A DNA stretch of 64,000 bases from Bacteroidales bacterium (GTDB lineage Bacteria; Bacteroidota; Bacteroidia; Bacteroidales; UBA932), in contig JAFTMS010000022.1 of the NCBI GenBank assembly GCA_017452265.1, positions 1 through 64,000 of the forward strand. The letters are read 5' to 3'. This document shows, in pieces, positions 1-7,344 of the stretch. Position numbers and translations under genes: made by a program. The notes beneath the pieces were generated by a model that was given only the letters and a program-made list of their open reading frames with translations, made no database searches and was not told the origin of the DNA. How positions within the stretch are numbered: position 1 is the stretch's first letter; every line of letters begins with the position of its first letter.

Positions 1-56
1 CAGTTCGGCTGGAGCTAAAAGGTGACTCCATGAGAAGGAAAAATCAAAAATAATCA

Positions 57-64
57 TAACTTTG
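57..64 (+). promoter_or_regulatory. Possible -7 box (TAACTTTG) for the secretion operon
   Basis: TAACTTTG matches the Bacteroidota -7 consensus TAnnTTTG. No convincing -33 TTTG is seen at the expected distance, so this is tentative. Transcription would start near 71 and run into the prepilin peptidase gene at 144. An AGGAGGT stretch at about 114-120 lies 24 bases before that ATG, too far to be an ordinary ribosome binding site for it. Confidence 0.35.
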
Positions 65-143
65 CCGAACCGAAAGCGACCTCTTCTGAAGTGGTACAAT
101 CGAAAGTGCTACAGGAGGTACATTCAATGTGATATAGTCACAT

Positions 144-602
144 ATGTGGAGTCTTCTATGCATTCCGTCTCTGGCTGCAATGGTCATCAGTGACCTGCGC
201 AGCCGGAGGATAGGAATATTACATCTTATAATTTTCGGAATCACGCTCTTGACGGCTTCTCTTCTGGAGTTCGGATGGCGTCAGGTGCTGGTTAATGCCT
301 TGTTCAATCTGCTGACTGTTCTTCTTCTGTGGCTGTTCCTATATGGATATTCACGTATGCGGAAGATGAGACTGGCGGAGATGATAGGCGGTGGGGATGT
401 TGCCTTTGCATTGGCTGCAATGCCGTATCTGGAACTTAGAGAATATGTTCTGTTTCTGATTTCGTCCTGCGTCCTGACTCTGGCTGTATGGTGGATGTCT
501 GGCATCAAGGGAAAGCGAAGCAAGTATATTCCTCTGGTAACAGGGATGGGTACTTGCCTCGGAGCAGTGATTCTTTATAGGACAATAACAGTTCTCATTT
601 AG
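144..602 (+). CDS. Minimal prepilin peptidase (A24 family aspartic protease)
   Basis: Predicted integral membrane aspartic protease of 152 residues. The two catalytic aspartates of the A24 family are visible: D17 in an SDLRSRRI context, where the family has D-x(4)-R/K-(I)P, and D85 in GGGDV, the GxGD motif. Several hydrophobic segments fill the rest. The N-terminal methyltransferase region of full-length PilD is absent, as in short TadV/CpaA-type enzymes. An in-frame TAG at 135 excludes a longer start. The gene ends two bases before the GspE-like ATPase gene, so it is probably cotranscribed and would process the pilins or pseudopilins of that machine. No pilin gene lies in the window. The family call is firm; the substrate is inferred. 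Confidence 0.75.
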   Translation: MWSLLCIPSLAAMVISDLRSRRIGILHLIIFGITLLTASLLEFGWRQVLVNALFNLLTVLLLWLFLYGYSRMRKMRLAEMIGGGDVAFALAAMPYLELREYVLFLISSCVLTLAVWWMSGIKGKRSKYIPLVTGMGTCLGAVILYRTITVLI

Positions 603-604
603 CA

Positions 605-1972
605 ATGAATCAAACGAAAGTTTCTACGGAAGCCTTGCAGCTGCTCACCGGCGACGAGGCCTTCCACTACCGTCTTGTGCCCTATGAGGTCGACCCTGAT
701 GCAAACCTATATTGTTTCAGCGACAAGGACCAGGACTATGATGCCATCATTCACGAGATTGCCATAGTTTATGGCTTTGTTGTGCGGCCCTGGCCGATCC
801 CGTCAGATGAACTGACTCAGATGCTCGGCACCTACTACCGACAGTCGGAGCCGGATGAAGTGTCCGGCCTCAGCCCGGACCTTGATTTTGTGGCGAAACT
901 GATTGAGGAAGCCTACAGACTGCAGGCGAGTGATATACATATAGAACCTTCTGAACACAAGTGCCGTGTGAGATTCAGGATTGACGGCAGGCTGATCGAG
1001 AGGCATATCATCAAGCAGAGCGAATATCCCGGACTTGTGAACAGGATCAAGATAATGTCGAACCTTGACATCTCGGAGAAGAGACTGCCGCAGGACGGCA
1101 GGATAATGTATTCGCACGGCGAGATAAAGTTTGACATAAGGACTTCTGTTATGCCTGTGAATCACGGTGAGAAGATAGTCCTGCGACTTCTCGCAAGAGG
1201 AGGCACTCATATGACTTTGCCGGAACTTGGTCTTGATGAAAGACAGATGGCCGACTATGTGGCATCCATATCAAAGCCTCACGGTCTTATACTTATCAGC
1301 GGACCTACCGGTTCGGGAAAGAGTACTACACTCTACGCCACTTTGGAGCGTCTCAATAGGGTCGACAACAATATCCTGACTATAGAAGATCCGATAGAGT
1401 ATACTCTTGAGGGTGTGAGCCAGGTTCAATTGAAGGAAGAGATAGGACTTACATTCCCTGTTGCCCTCAGGACTTTCCTCAGGCAGGACCCGGATATAAT
1501 AATGCTTGGCGAGATCCGTGATGAGGATACTGCCGAGATGGCTATCAGGAGTTCTCTGACAGGTCACCTGTTGCTGTCGACCCTGCATACCAACAGTGCC
1601 TGGGGTTGCATCACTCGTCTGACGGATATGGGCGTGCATCCATATCTGCTTTCCGAGACTCTCATTGCCTGTGTCGCCCAGAGACTTGTGCGTCTTCTCT
1701 GCCCTCATTGTAAAAGGGAGACTGAAGGACATTACGTAAGGACAGGCTGCCCGCATTGCCATTATACGGGATATAAGGGCAGGAAGGCGATTTATGAGGT
1801 AATCAGGATGGATGATCATTTATCATCAGCCGTCAAGGAAGGCACTCAGAATGTGAGTGGCTATCTTTCACAGAAAGGTATAAGGACTTTGAAGGACTCT
1901 GCTATGGCCTTGTATGAAAGCGGCGAAACGTCATATGAGGAGATCTTACCATTGTTGAATGACAGTATATGA
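605..1972 (+). CDS. GspE/PilB-type secretion or pilus assembly ATPase
   Basis: Cytoplasmic hexameric ATPase powering a type II secretion system or type IV pilus. Of its 455 residues, the N-terminal third is a GspE-N-like domain and the rest the T2SSE ATPase. Visible motifs are Walker A GPTGSGKST at about 233-241, the Asp box IEDPIEY near 262, Walker B IIMLGEIRDEDTAEM near 299, the His box LLLSTLHTNSAW near 321, and a four-cysteine zinc site (CPHC near 366 and CPHC near 381) typical of GspE/PilB and missing from retraction ATPases such as PilT. The stop codon overlaps the next ATG (ATGA at 1969), showing translational coupling. In Bacteroidales such a locus could serve secretion or DNA uptake; the sequence does not decide. 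Confidence 0.9.
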   Translation: MNQTKVSTEALQLLTGDEAFHYRLVPYEVDPDANLYCFSDKDQDYDAIIHEIAIVYGFVVRPWPIPSDELTQMLGTYYRQSEPDEVSGLSPDLDFVAKLIEEAYRLQASDIHIEPSEHKCRVRFRIDGRLIERHIIKQSEYPGLVNRIKIMSNLDISEKRLPQDGRIMYSHGEIKFDIRTSVMPVNHGEKIVLRLLARGGTHMTLPELGLDERQMADYVASISKPHGLILISGPTGSGKSTTLYATLERLNRVDNNILTIEDPIEYTLEGVSQVQLKEEIGLTFPVALRTFLRQDPDIIMLGEIRDEDTAEMAIRSSLTGHLLLSTLHTNSAWGCITRLTDMGVHPYLLSETLIACVAQRLVRLLCPHCKRETEGHYVRTGCPHCHYTGYKGRKAIYEVIRMDDHLSSAVKEGTQNVSGYLSQKGIRTLKDSAMALYESGETSYEEILPLLNDSI

Positions 1973-2172
1973 GACGGATATTTTTGATTTTCACGGCTCT
2001 TTTGGTGATTGGTTTCCCGGTGCGGGCAGAAGAAGTACCGAGGGAGAAAATATTGCGTATCGGACTGGATGAACTGGCTGTGCGCGATACAGCATACAAT
2101 CAGCATATAATCGATTCTATGACAAAGAATCTGATGGAGTGGAATACGCTTACGATGACAATGGCAATCTGA
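1969..2172 (+). pseudogene. Truncated exported protein, perhaps the N-terminus of a secretin
   Basis: The ATG overlaps the GspE stop codon, so this was the next gene of the operon. It encodes a clear signal peptide (MRRIFLIFTALLVIGFPVRA) followed by a short segment with LDELAVRDTAYNQHI. That pattern resembles the region just before the STN domain of Bacteroidota GspD/PilQ-like secretins, where a helix is followed by N-x-x-V-x-x-S-V. From about 2104 the reading frame loses sense and Rhs coding sequence begins in another frame, so the gene is truncated by the Rhs material. Truncation is seen directly; the secretin identity is inferred from position and a short motif only. Confidence 0.45.
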
Positions 2173-3335
2173 TCTCGGATATTAACAGAGGGATGAGCAT
2201 GGCTTATAATTGTCTTTCATTGCCTGATACAATATCAATAGCAAATAACGGGACAATTACATTCTGCTACGATGCAAATGCTGCAAAAAAATCTCTTACT
2301 TATAATAGTGGCTCGGATGTAACAAAGATTGAGTACCTGAATGACATAATATATAAAGATGGACTTCCTAAGTATGTTATTACCGAAACCGGATATCTGG
2401 CATTGGATGACAATGTGTACAGATTCTATATAAAAGACTATTTGGGCAGTATCCGTCTTGTGAAGAACAGCACAGGGGCTGTGGAGGAAATAAACAATTA
2501 TTATCCTTCGGGGGCGTTGTTTGCTGCTCCAGTGCCAGATGTCCAGAATTATAAATATTCAGGTAAGGAACTCATCGGTTATGCAAATCTCGGATGGTAT
2601 GATTATGGAGCGCGCTATTATGACCCCGTACTGATGAGATGGCATTCCGCAGATCCGCTGCTTGAAAAGTATTATGACACTTCTCCGTATGCTTTCTGCT
2701 CTAATAATTTTGTTAATTTCGTTGATTTAGATGGAAATGCATGGGAAACTTTTTGGGATTTGGCTAGTTTAAGTGCGGGTGTCAAAAGCTTTGCTGAGAA
2801 TGTTAAGGCTGGTAATGTCGGTGCTGCTGTTTTTGATGGAATTGGTATTATAGCTGATGCGGCTGCTGTTCTTGCTCCTGGTGTCCCAGGAGGTGTAGGC
2901 GCCTCTATTGCTGCGGTAAGAACGGGAGGGCATATTACAGATGTTTTGAATATAGCAGATGGTGCAAATAAAACAGTCAAAAGCGTTGATAATCTTAAAT
3001 CATTACGAAAAGGACCTAAACCTAATTATGGTGTTTCTAAGCCACATGGGAAGTATGATCATAATGCAGAAATTGATGACTTTATTGAAACATTAAAACT
3101 GGATATGAAAAATACTGATATAAGAAAAAATCAGGTTCAAGTTGATGTCAATGGTAATGTGGTAGGAAATAATAGGCCCGATGTGCAATGGAATCATGAT
3201 GGGGTACATTATATTTTAGAAGTTGATAGAACTGAGATAAATAGTGAAAGACATCGTTTTGTTATACAAAATAATGATCCATATTCTGTTTTTGAGAAAA
3301 GGATTATCACTGGATATGAAGTTTTTAATCAATAA
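2139..3335 (+). CDS. Orphan Rhs core fragment with C-terminal nuclease-like toxin domain
   Basis: From a GTG this reads 398 residues; the frame is open back to about 2073. Residues 1-125 carry YD-repeat sequence (EYAYDDNGNLISD, YRFYIKDYLGSIRLVKN), and 153-200 are the Rhs-associated core (YDYGARYYDPVLMRWHSADP ending in VDLDGNA). A Gly/Ala-rich hydrophobic linker (205-270) follows, then a variable tip. The tip has RPDVQW (D348) and ILEVDR (E361, D363), spaced like the PD...(D/E)xK core of restriction-endonuclease-fold toxins, with Asp in place of the usual Lys. The long N-terminal shell and a signal peptide are missing, so as it stands this is a displaced orphan tip. The toxin region is AT-rich. 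Rhs is certain; the toxin fold is inferred. Confidence 0.7.
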   Translation: MEYAYDDNGNLISDINRGMSMAYNCLSLPDTISIANNGTITFCYDANAAKKSLTYNSGSDVTKIEYLNDIIYKDGLPKYVITETGYLALDDNVYRFYIKDYLGSIRLVKNSTGAVEEINNYYPSGALFAAPVPDVQNYKYSGKELIGYANLGWYDYGARYYDPVLMRWHSADPLLEKYYDTSPYAFCSNNFVNFVDLDGNAWETFWDLASLSAGVKSFAENVKAGNVGAAVFDGIGIIADAAAVLAPGVPGGVGASIAAVRTGGHITDVLNIADGANKTVKSVDNLKSLRKGPKPNYGVSKPHGKYDHNAEIDDFIETLKLDMKNTDIRKNQVQVDVNGNVVGNNRPDVQWNHDGVHYILEVDRTEINSERHRFVIQNNDPYSVFEKRIITGYEVFNQ

Positions 3336-3367
3336 AGTTTAACTTTGTTTCTAATTGAGTTGTATTT

Positions 3368-3934
3368 ATGGAAAATTTGTGTTTAACAATTATCAATAGT
3401 GACATTGTTGCTGTTAAAAATATTTTATTGGAACTTTTTAGTCAAGATGATGTATTGTATTCATATGGCCAGAATAGGATAAATATGTCCGAAATCCAAT
3501 ATAATCCACAAATTAGCAAACTTCAGATATGGAAACCTGTTGGATTTTCTGGAACTGTAATGTGGGGTAATATGGTTGATGGCTTTGATACTATAGCACA
3601 TATTCTAAATAGAAAGTACAAGCTGGAATGGATACGGGTTTCCTTATCAATGCCTTCTTCAGACGGGTATGAAATGCGAGTGTTTCATTACATGCCTTCA
3701 AATGGTAAAGATAGATTTATTCGAGTAATGCAAGATCCTAAGTGGGAGTTTTATGAGCATGGAGAGCCTTTGCCATTTGAATACATGCAAAAATATTCAG
3801 AACGCTTCATAAAGAGGCGTTTAACAAATGAAATGATATTGGATTATGTGCGTATGTTAGGGTGGAATTTGAGGGCTTCCGAGTTTTGGATTTCCGATGG
3901 AGATACTTGCTATCTTGAGTGGAAGAACTATTAG
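3368..3934 (+). CDS. Putative immunity protein for the Rhs toxin
   Basis: A 188-residue protein, rich in aromatic residues, with no signal peptide or membrane segment and no family I recognise. It starts 32 bases after the toxin stop on the same strand and shares its AT-rich composition. The next Rhs fragment resumes 18 bases after its stop. Position directly behind a polymorphic toxin tip is the classic place of the cognate immunity gene, and a cytoplasmic location would suit inhibition of an imported nuclease. This is inference from context. It might instead be an unrelated cargo gene. Confidence 0.5.
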   Translation: MENLCLTIINSDIVAVKNILLELFSQDDVLYSYGQNRINMSEIQYNPQISKLQIWKPVGFSGTVMWGNMVDGFDTIAHILNRKYKLEWIRVSLSMPSSDGYEMRVFHYMPSNGKDRFIRVMQDPKWEFYEHGEPLPFEYMQKYSERFIKRRLTNEMILDYVRMLGWNLRASEFWISDGDTCYLEWKNY

Positions 3935-3951
3935 GTGTTACATCTCATCAG

Positions 3952-4203
3952 GGGACAATCTCAAACTGTTATGATGCGCTTGGAGTCAAGAAGAACCTTA
4001 CATATGTCAACGGAGTAGATTCAACTAAGGTAGAATATCTGGATGGCGTTATTTACAAAGACGGAAATCCAAAGTATGTTGTCACAGAAATAGGGTATCT
4101 ATCGTTAGAAGATAATGTGTACAGGTTCTATATAAAGGATTATTTGGGCAGCATTCGTCTTGTGAAGAATAGCATAGGAACTATTGAAGAGATCAATAAT
4201 TAT
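3952..4203 (+). pseudogene. Second, truncated Rhs core fragment
   Basis: The reading frame from about 3919 runs GTISNCYDALGVKKNLTY and on to YRFYIKDYLGSIRLVKNS and EEINNY. It is colinear with 2253-2505 of the first Rhs fragment at both protein and DNA level. Homology ends abruptly at 4203, before the Rhs-associated core and any toxin tip, and the frame continues into non-Rhs sequence and across the antisense strand of the tRNA genes. It is thus the remnant of another cassette, displaced and cut off at the tRNA flank. No function is expected. Confidence 0.75.
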
Positions 4204-4212
4204 CTTGCTGAA

Positions 4213-4234
4213 AAATTGCAAGTAAATTGCAAGT
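4213..4234. repeat. 11-bp tandem direct repeat at the Rhs/tRNA junction
   Basis: AAATTGCAAGT occurs twice in direct succession (4213-4223 and 4224-4234), ten bases after Rhs homology ends and just before the terminator of the tRNA genes. It may be a scar of the recombination that truncated the Rhs fragment. A chance duplication cannot be excluded. Confidence 0.5.
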
Positions 4235-4273
4235 ACGCCTCGGAGGCCCCAGACCGGAACCAGGTGGAAAAAT

Positions 4274-4310
4274 TAAAAACGCCTCTCTACATCGTAGAAA
4301 GGCGTTTTTT
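4274..4310 (-). terminator. Intrinsic terminator of the tRNA-Asp/tRNA-Val unit
   Basis: On the minus strand an AACGCCT arm, continued by TCTAC, pairs with GTAGA and AGGCGTT around a short loop, flanked by A and T runs (TTTTT on the minus strand). It lies just past the 3' end of tRNA-Val. Confidence 0.75.
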
Positions 4311-4311
4311 C

Positions 4312-4389
4312 TGGTGGGAGCGGAGGGATTCGAACCCCCGACCCTCTGCTTGTAAGGCAGACGCTCTGAACCAACTGAGCTACGCTCCC
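4312..4389 (-). tRNA. tRNA-Val (anticodon UAC), CCA encoded
   Basis: Read on the minus strand, the gene begins GGGAGCGTAGCTC and has the acceptor pair GGGAGCG/CGCTCCC, a D arm, the anticodon loop CTTACAA (UAC, decoding GUA) closed by TCTGC/GCAGA, and the T arm GGGTTCGAATCCC. The discriminator is A at 4315, and CCA is encoded at 4314-4312. It shares a transcript with tRNA-Asp upstream. Confidence 0.95.
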
Positions 4390-4427
4390 GATTCAAAAAC
4401 AGATTCTGTAAGAACTCTATTTTTCTG

Positions 4428-4501
4428 CGGTGCGGACGGGACTCGAACCCGCGACCCCCGGCGTGACAGGCCGGTATTCTAACCAGCTGAACTACCGCAC
4501 C
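4428..4501 (-). tRNA. tRNA-Asp (anticodon GUC)
   Basis: Minus strand: the acceptor pair GGTGCGG/CCGCACC, the anticodon loop CTGTCAC (GUC) closed by CCGGC/GCCGG, the T arm CGGGTTCGAGTCCCG, and discriminator G at 4428. Unlike tRNA-Val it does not encode CCA, so the end must be added enzymatically. It is first in the two-tRNA unit. Confidence 0.95.
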
Positions 4502-4540
4502 AATTTGTTCAGTCTTATGCGTTTTTGTCGAACGCGGATG

Positions 4541-4571
4541 CAAAGGTACGCATTTTTTTGAAACCTGCAAA
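4541..4571 (-). promoter_or_regulatory. Promoter of the tRNA-Asp/tRNA-Val unit
   Basis: Minus strand: TTTG (4571-4568), 19 bases, TACCTTTG (4548-4541). This is a full match to the Bacteroidota housekeeping promoter and puts the start of transcription about 30 bases before tRNA-Asp. Confidence 0.85.
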
Positions 4572-4667
4572 TTTTTTCTTGCTTTTTTGACGTTTTTCTG
4601 CCTCTTTCTACAGCTATAAATGTTTGCAATCAATTTATGGGACTGAATGTCAGTGGGTTGTAAAAGT

Positions 4668-4698
4668 GGCAGCGGCCGGAATTACTTTGGCCGCTGCC
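4668..4698 (-). terminator. Possible terminator after hsp20
   Basis: GGCAGCGGCC and GGCCGCTGCC form a perfect 10-bp stem with an 11-base loop, followed on the minus strand by ACTTTTAC. The stem is strong but the T run is short. It lies 44 bases past the hsp20 stop. Confidence 0.5.
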
Positions 4699-4741
4699 TG
4701 GGTGTTCAGAATCCGAAAACAGTATTTCGGGAGGTAAAAAG

Positions 4742-5179
4742 TCATTTGACTTCGATCACACGCCTTTCGTCTTCCACCTTCGCCTTCTGCAGTTTTGGGA
4801 CCTTCACGTCCAGTACGCCGTTCTCGACGCTTGCCTCGATTCCGTCTTTGTCCGCATTTTCAGGAAGGACCAGTGTCTGATGGAACTTCGAGTATGAGAA
4901 TTCGCGTCTGAGGTATCGTCCGCCTTTTGGGTCTTCCTCCTTTTCCTCGCGTTTCCTTTCCATCTCGATGACAAGGTTCCCGTCCTTGTTCACATGCACC
5001 TTGAAGTCCTCTTTGGTGAGTCCCGGTGCTGCAAGTTCCAGCTTGTACTGCTTCTCATCTTCGATTACGTTGATTGCCGGGGCTTTGGTATTTATCCTGT
5101 CGAGGGCGCTGCTCTCGAAGAAGTCGTTGAAGAAATCGGGCAGCCACGTCTGTCCGTTCAGCTTTCTTGTGGGTAACAT
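4742..5179 (-). CDS. Hsp20/alpha-crystallin small heat-shock protein
   Basis: Cytoplasmic ATP-independent holdase chaperone of 145 residues, the usual size. Residues about 36-130 form the alpha-crystallin domain, with the conserved end motif VENGVLDVKVPK. The N-terminal arm carries LPDFFNDFF, and the C-terminus has a VIEV element equivalent to the I-x-I oligomerisation motif. A TAGGAG ribosome binding site precedes the ATG. The gene stands alone, divergent from the mannose isomerase gene. No CIRCE element was seen. Confidence 0.93.
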   Translation of the reverse strand: MLPTRKLNGQTWLPDFFNDFFESSALDRINTKAPAINVIEDEKQYKLELAAPGLTKEDFKVHVNKDGNLVIEMERKREEKEEDPKGGRYLRREFSYSKFHQTLVLPENADKDGIEASVENGVLDVKVPKLQKAKVEDERRVIEVK

Positions 5180-5348
5180 ATCATTGTCTCCTATCTGTTA
5201 AATTGTTTATATACAATGTCTCCGCTCATGCGTGACACATCCCGGAATGTCAATATCCGTACCACCCCGGCATTATTATGGATAAAATTCATTAACTTCG
5301 CAGACTTATTGTCAGGTCGCCTGCTCGGCCTGCATAACGGAAAAATAT

Positions 5349-6806
5349 ATGGAGAAAAAATTATACCCTTTCAGATTCATTCCCGTAGGTTCGAAGAGGC
5401 CATGGGGAGGCAAGGCATTGGTGGAGAATCTCGGCAAGGAGTTCGTGGAATGCGACGAAGACGGCAATGAGGTGAAGATACCTTCGGACGAGCCGGTAGG
5501 TGAAAGCTGGGAGATTGCGGACATGGGCTTCGTGGATTCGGTCGTCAAGGACGGCTGGCTTGCCGGCAATACGCTCAGTGAGCTTATGGAAACGTACCTC
5601 GAGCGCGTTGTGGGCGAGGATGTATATAATTATTACGGCAGGCAGTTCCCTCTGCTTATAAAGTTTCTCGACATTCAGGGACGCCTTTCTGTGCAGGTGC
5701 ATCCTGACGACGAGGCGGCCGCTGAACGGTACGATTCACTTGGCAAGGCCGAGATCTGGTATGTCATGGACGCAAAGCCGGGGGCTAAGGTGTATATGGG
5801 CTTCAACCGCGAGGTGACGGCTCAGGAACTTTACGACAGGTGCAACAACGGTACTGTGGAAGAGATTCTCAATGTCATATACCCTAAGCCAGGAGATGCG
5901 CTCTTCATCGCGCCGGGCACAGTGCATGCTGCCGAGGGCGGCCTTCTGATTGCCGAGGTGCAGGAATCTTCCGACATGACGTTCCGGCTTTACGACTGGG
6001 GGCGTGAATTCGATCCGGCTACTGCCCGTCAGATGCATCTGGAGGAAGCCATAGACCTGATAGATTATGGAAAATACGATGAAAGGTCGTGGCGCAAGGG
6101 GCCGCTCTGGGGCGATGAGGCTTCGCATGAGCCTTGCCATGTTCCTTTGAGCTATTATGCGTTCATGGACGGAGGCTGCGCGGACGGCTGTCACTGCCAT
6201 GATGAAGAGTGCGGCTGCCATGAAGGAGAATGCCATTGCCATGATGACGGTCACGAATGTAATTGCCACGAGGAATGCCACGAATGCCATTGTCATCATT
6301 CGGAGCACCATCATGCCGCCGCCCATATTCACGATGCCGCAGAGGGACGTGTCGTCGATACGCTCGTGGAATGTCCTCAGTTCAATGTGACAAAGCTCAA
6401 CCTCACGGATCCGCTCCATATATATACCGAAAAATTCGGTAGCTTCATCATATATATATGTGTAGACGGAGCGGCTTCTGTCCAGGTTCCTTCCGTAACT
6501 GAAAAGGGAGAGCCTTGCATGGAGGATTACGAACTTTCAAAGGGAGAGGTCATACTCATACCGGCCGATATGTCCGATTTCTACCTTGTTCCCCGTGATC
6601 TTTCCACCGTGCTTCTTGAGGCAGTGACGCGTCCTGTGGACGAGGTCGACGGCTATATAGATCCGGAAACGGAAGCATTCCTTGATGATGAGGATTATGA
6701 GGGACTTGAAGACGGAGCGTATGAAGATGAGGATGAAGAGCCTCAGGGCCCTTCTGGTGCCAGTCCTTTAGGATTTTTCGGTGCAGGACGCACGCCGTTG
6801 TCTTAG
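5349..6806 (+). CDS. manA: Type I mannose-6-phosphate isomerase with Cys/His-rich insert
   Basis: Zinc enzyme interconverting mannose 6-phosphate and fructose 6-phosphate. The N-terminal cupin half has the family motifs and likely zinc ligands Q116 and H118 (QVHPDD), E135 (KAEIWYV) and H193 (GTVHA); R213 lies in TFRLYDWGR. A C-terminal cupin runs about 340-430. Two additions are unusual. Residues 277-328 hold 12 Cys and 16 His in 52 residues, as CHCH, CGCH and HHH clusters, between the two cupin parts. Residues 437-465 form a very acidic tail. The 485 residues are long for the usual bacterial type I enzyme of roughly 320-390. The reading frame is intact through the insert. Metal binding by the insert is inferred from composition. 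Confidence 0.88.
   Translation: MEKKLYPFRFIPVGSKRPWGGKALVENLGKEFVECDEDGNEVKIPSDEPVGESWEIADMGFVDSVVKDGWLAGNTLSELMETYLERVVGEDVYNYYGRQFPLLIKFLDIQGRLSVQVHPDDEAAAERYDSLGKAEIWYVMDAKPGAKVYMGFNREVTAQELYDRCNNGTVEEILNVIYPKPGDALFIAPGTVHAAEGGLLIAEVQESSDMTFRLYDWGREFDPATARQMHLEEAIDLIDYGKYDERSWRKGPLWGDEASHEPCHVPLSYYAFMDGGCADGCHCHDEECGCHEGECHCHDDGHECNCHEECHECHCHHSEHHHAAAHIHDAAEGRVVDTLVECPQFNVTKLNLTDPLHIYTEKFGSFIIYICVDGAASVQVPSVTEKGEPCMEDYELSKGEVILIPADMSDFYLVPRDLSTVLLEAVTRPVDEVDGYIDPETEAFLDDEDYEGLEDGAYEDEDEEPQGPSGASPLGFFGAGRTPLS
6177..6332 (+). repeat. Degenerate short repeats encoding the Cys/His-rich insert
   Basis: TGCCATGATGA, TGCCATGAAGGA, TGCCATTGCCATGATG and similar short units recur, so the insert seems to have grown by slippage of a TGCCAT-based unit coding Cys-His. 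It stays in frame with manA. Confidence 0.6.
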
Positions 6807-6835
6807 CACCGGCTTACATTTTCGAAACATGTGAT

Positions 6836-7282
6836 ATGGAAGAGGTCAGAATTGATAAATATCTCTGGTCTATAAGGGTTTACAAGACCAGGACAGATGC
6901 CACGGATGCCTGCAAGGGCGGAAAGGTGCGTGTGAACGGTGCCGATACGAAGCCATCCAAGCCCGTGAAGGTGGGGGATACCGTAGTTGCACGAAAAGGT
7001 GCGGTTACATATACTTATAAGGTGCTCGAACTGATCGACAAGCGTCAGGGGGCGAAACTGGTTCCGAACTATGCGGAGAATCTGACGCCTCCGGAAGAGC
7101 TTGCAAAGCTTCGTGCTCCTGTGGAGACGTTCTTCCTCAAGCGTGACAGGGGGGCTGGACGTCCGACGAAGAAGGACCGCCGTCAGATGGAGGACCTTTG
7201 GAGCAGCCTGAGTTTCGATGTCCCGGACGATATTGCGGAAAGGTTCGTTTCCGATTTCGGAATGGACGATTCTGACGAATAA
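6836..7282 (+). CDS. S4-domain RNA-binding protein, Hsp15 (HslR) family
   Basis: The N-terminal S4 domain (about 4-65; VRIDKYLWSIRVYKTRTDATDACKGG) carries the conserved R-(I/L)DK-(Y/W)LW start of the Hsp15 family, followed by GKVRVNG. The C-terminal half is basic and then acidic (GRPTKKDRRQ). In Escherichia coli, Hsp15 recycles 50S subunits that still carry nascent peptidyl-tRNA. The length, 148 residues, is close to the family's usual 130-145. It lies 29 bases after manA on the same strand and is followed by a terminator, so the two are probably cotranscribed. Confidence 0.88.
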   Translation: MEEVRIDKYLWSIRVYKTRTDATDACKGGKVRVNGADTKPSKPVKVGDTVVARKGAVTYTYKVLELIDKRQGAKLVPNYAENLTPPEELAKLRAPVETFFLKRDRGAGRPTKKDRRQMEDLWSSLSFDVPDDIAERFVSDFGMDDSDE

Positions 7283-7283
7283 T

Positions 7284-7324
7284 AAAAGACCGGACGAGTT
7301 CCCCCATGAATCTCTCCGGTCTTT
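7284..7324. terminator. Bidirectional terminator between the Hsp15-like gene and rubrerythrin
   Basis: AAAGACCGGA and TCCGGTCTTT form a perfect 10-bp stem with a 20-base loop between two convergent genes, with A/T runs on both sides. Confidence 0.7.
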
Positions 7325-7344
7325 CGTTATGACTGCAGATCAGT

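Noticed and set aside
1-18. C-terminus of an upstream gene ending in QFGWS
   Set aside because: Only five codons before a TAA are visible, too little to support a feature.
2073-2138. Programmed frameshift joining the signal peptide at 1969 to the Rhs frame
   Set aside because: No slippery heptamer or downstream structure was seen; a recombination junction is simpler.
4193-4633. Open frames on both strands over the tRNA genes with phrases such as DSNPRPSACKADALNQLSYAP and VVQLVRIPACHAGGRGFESRP
   Set aside because: These are the well-known false translations of tRNA genes and their complements; the tRNA folds explain the sequence.
5736-6419. 227-residue minus-strand frame opposite manA, rich in Met
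   Set aside because: It is the complement of the CHCH repeat and of the isomerase code and has no family pattern.
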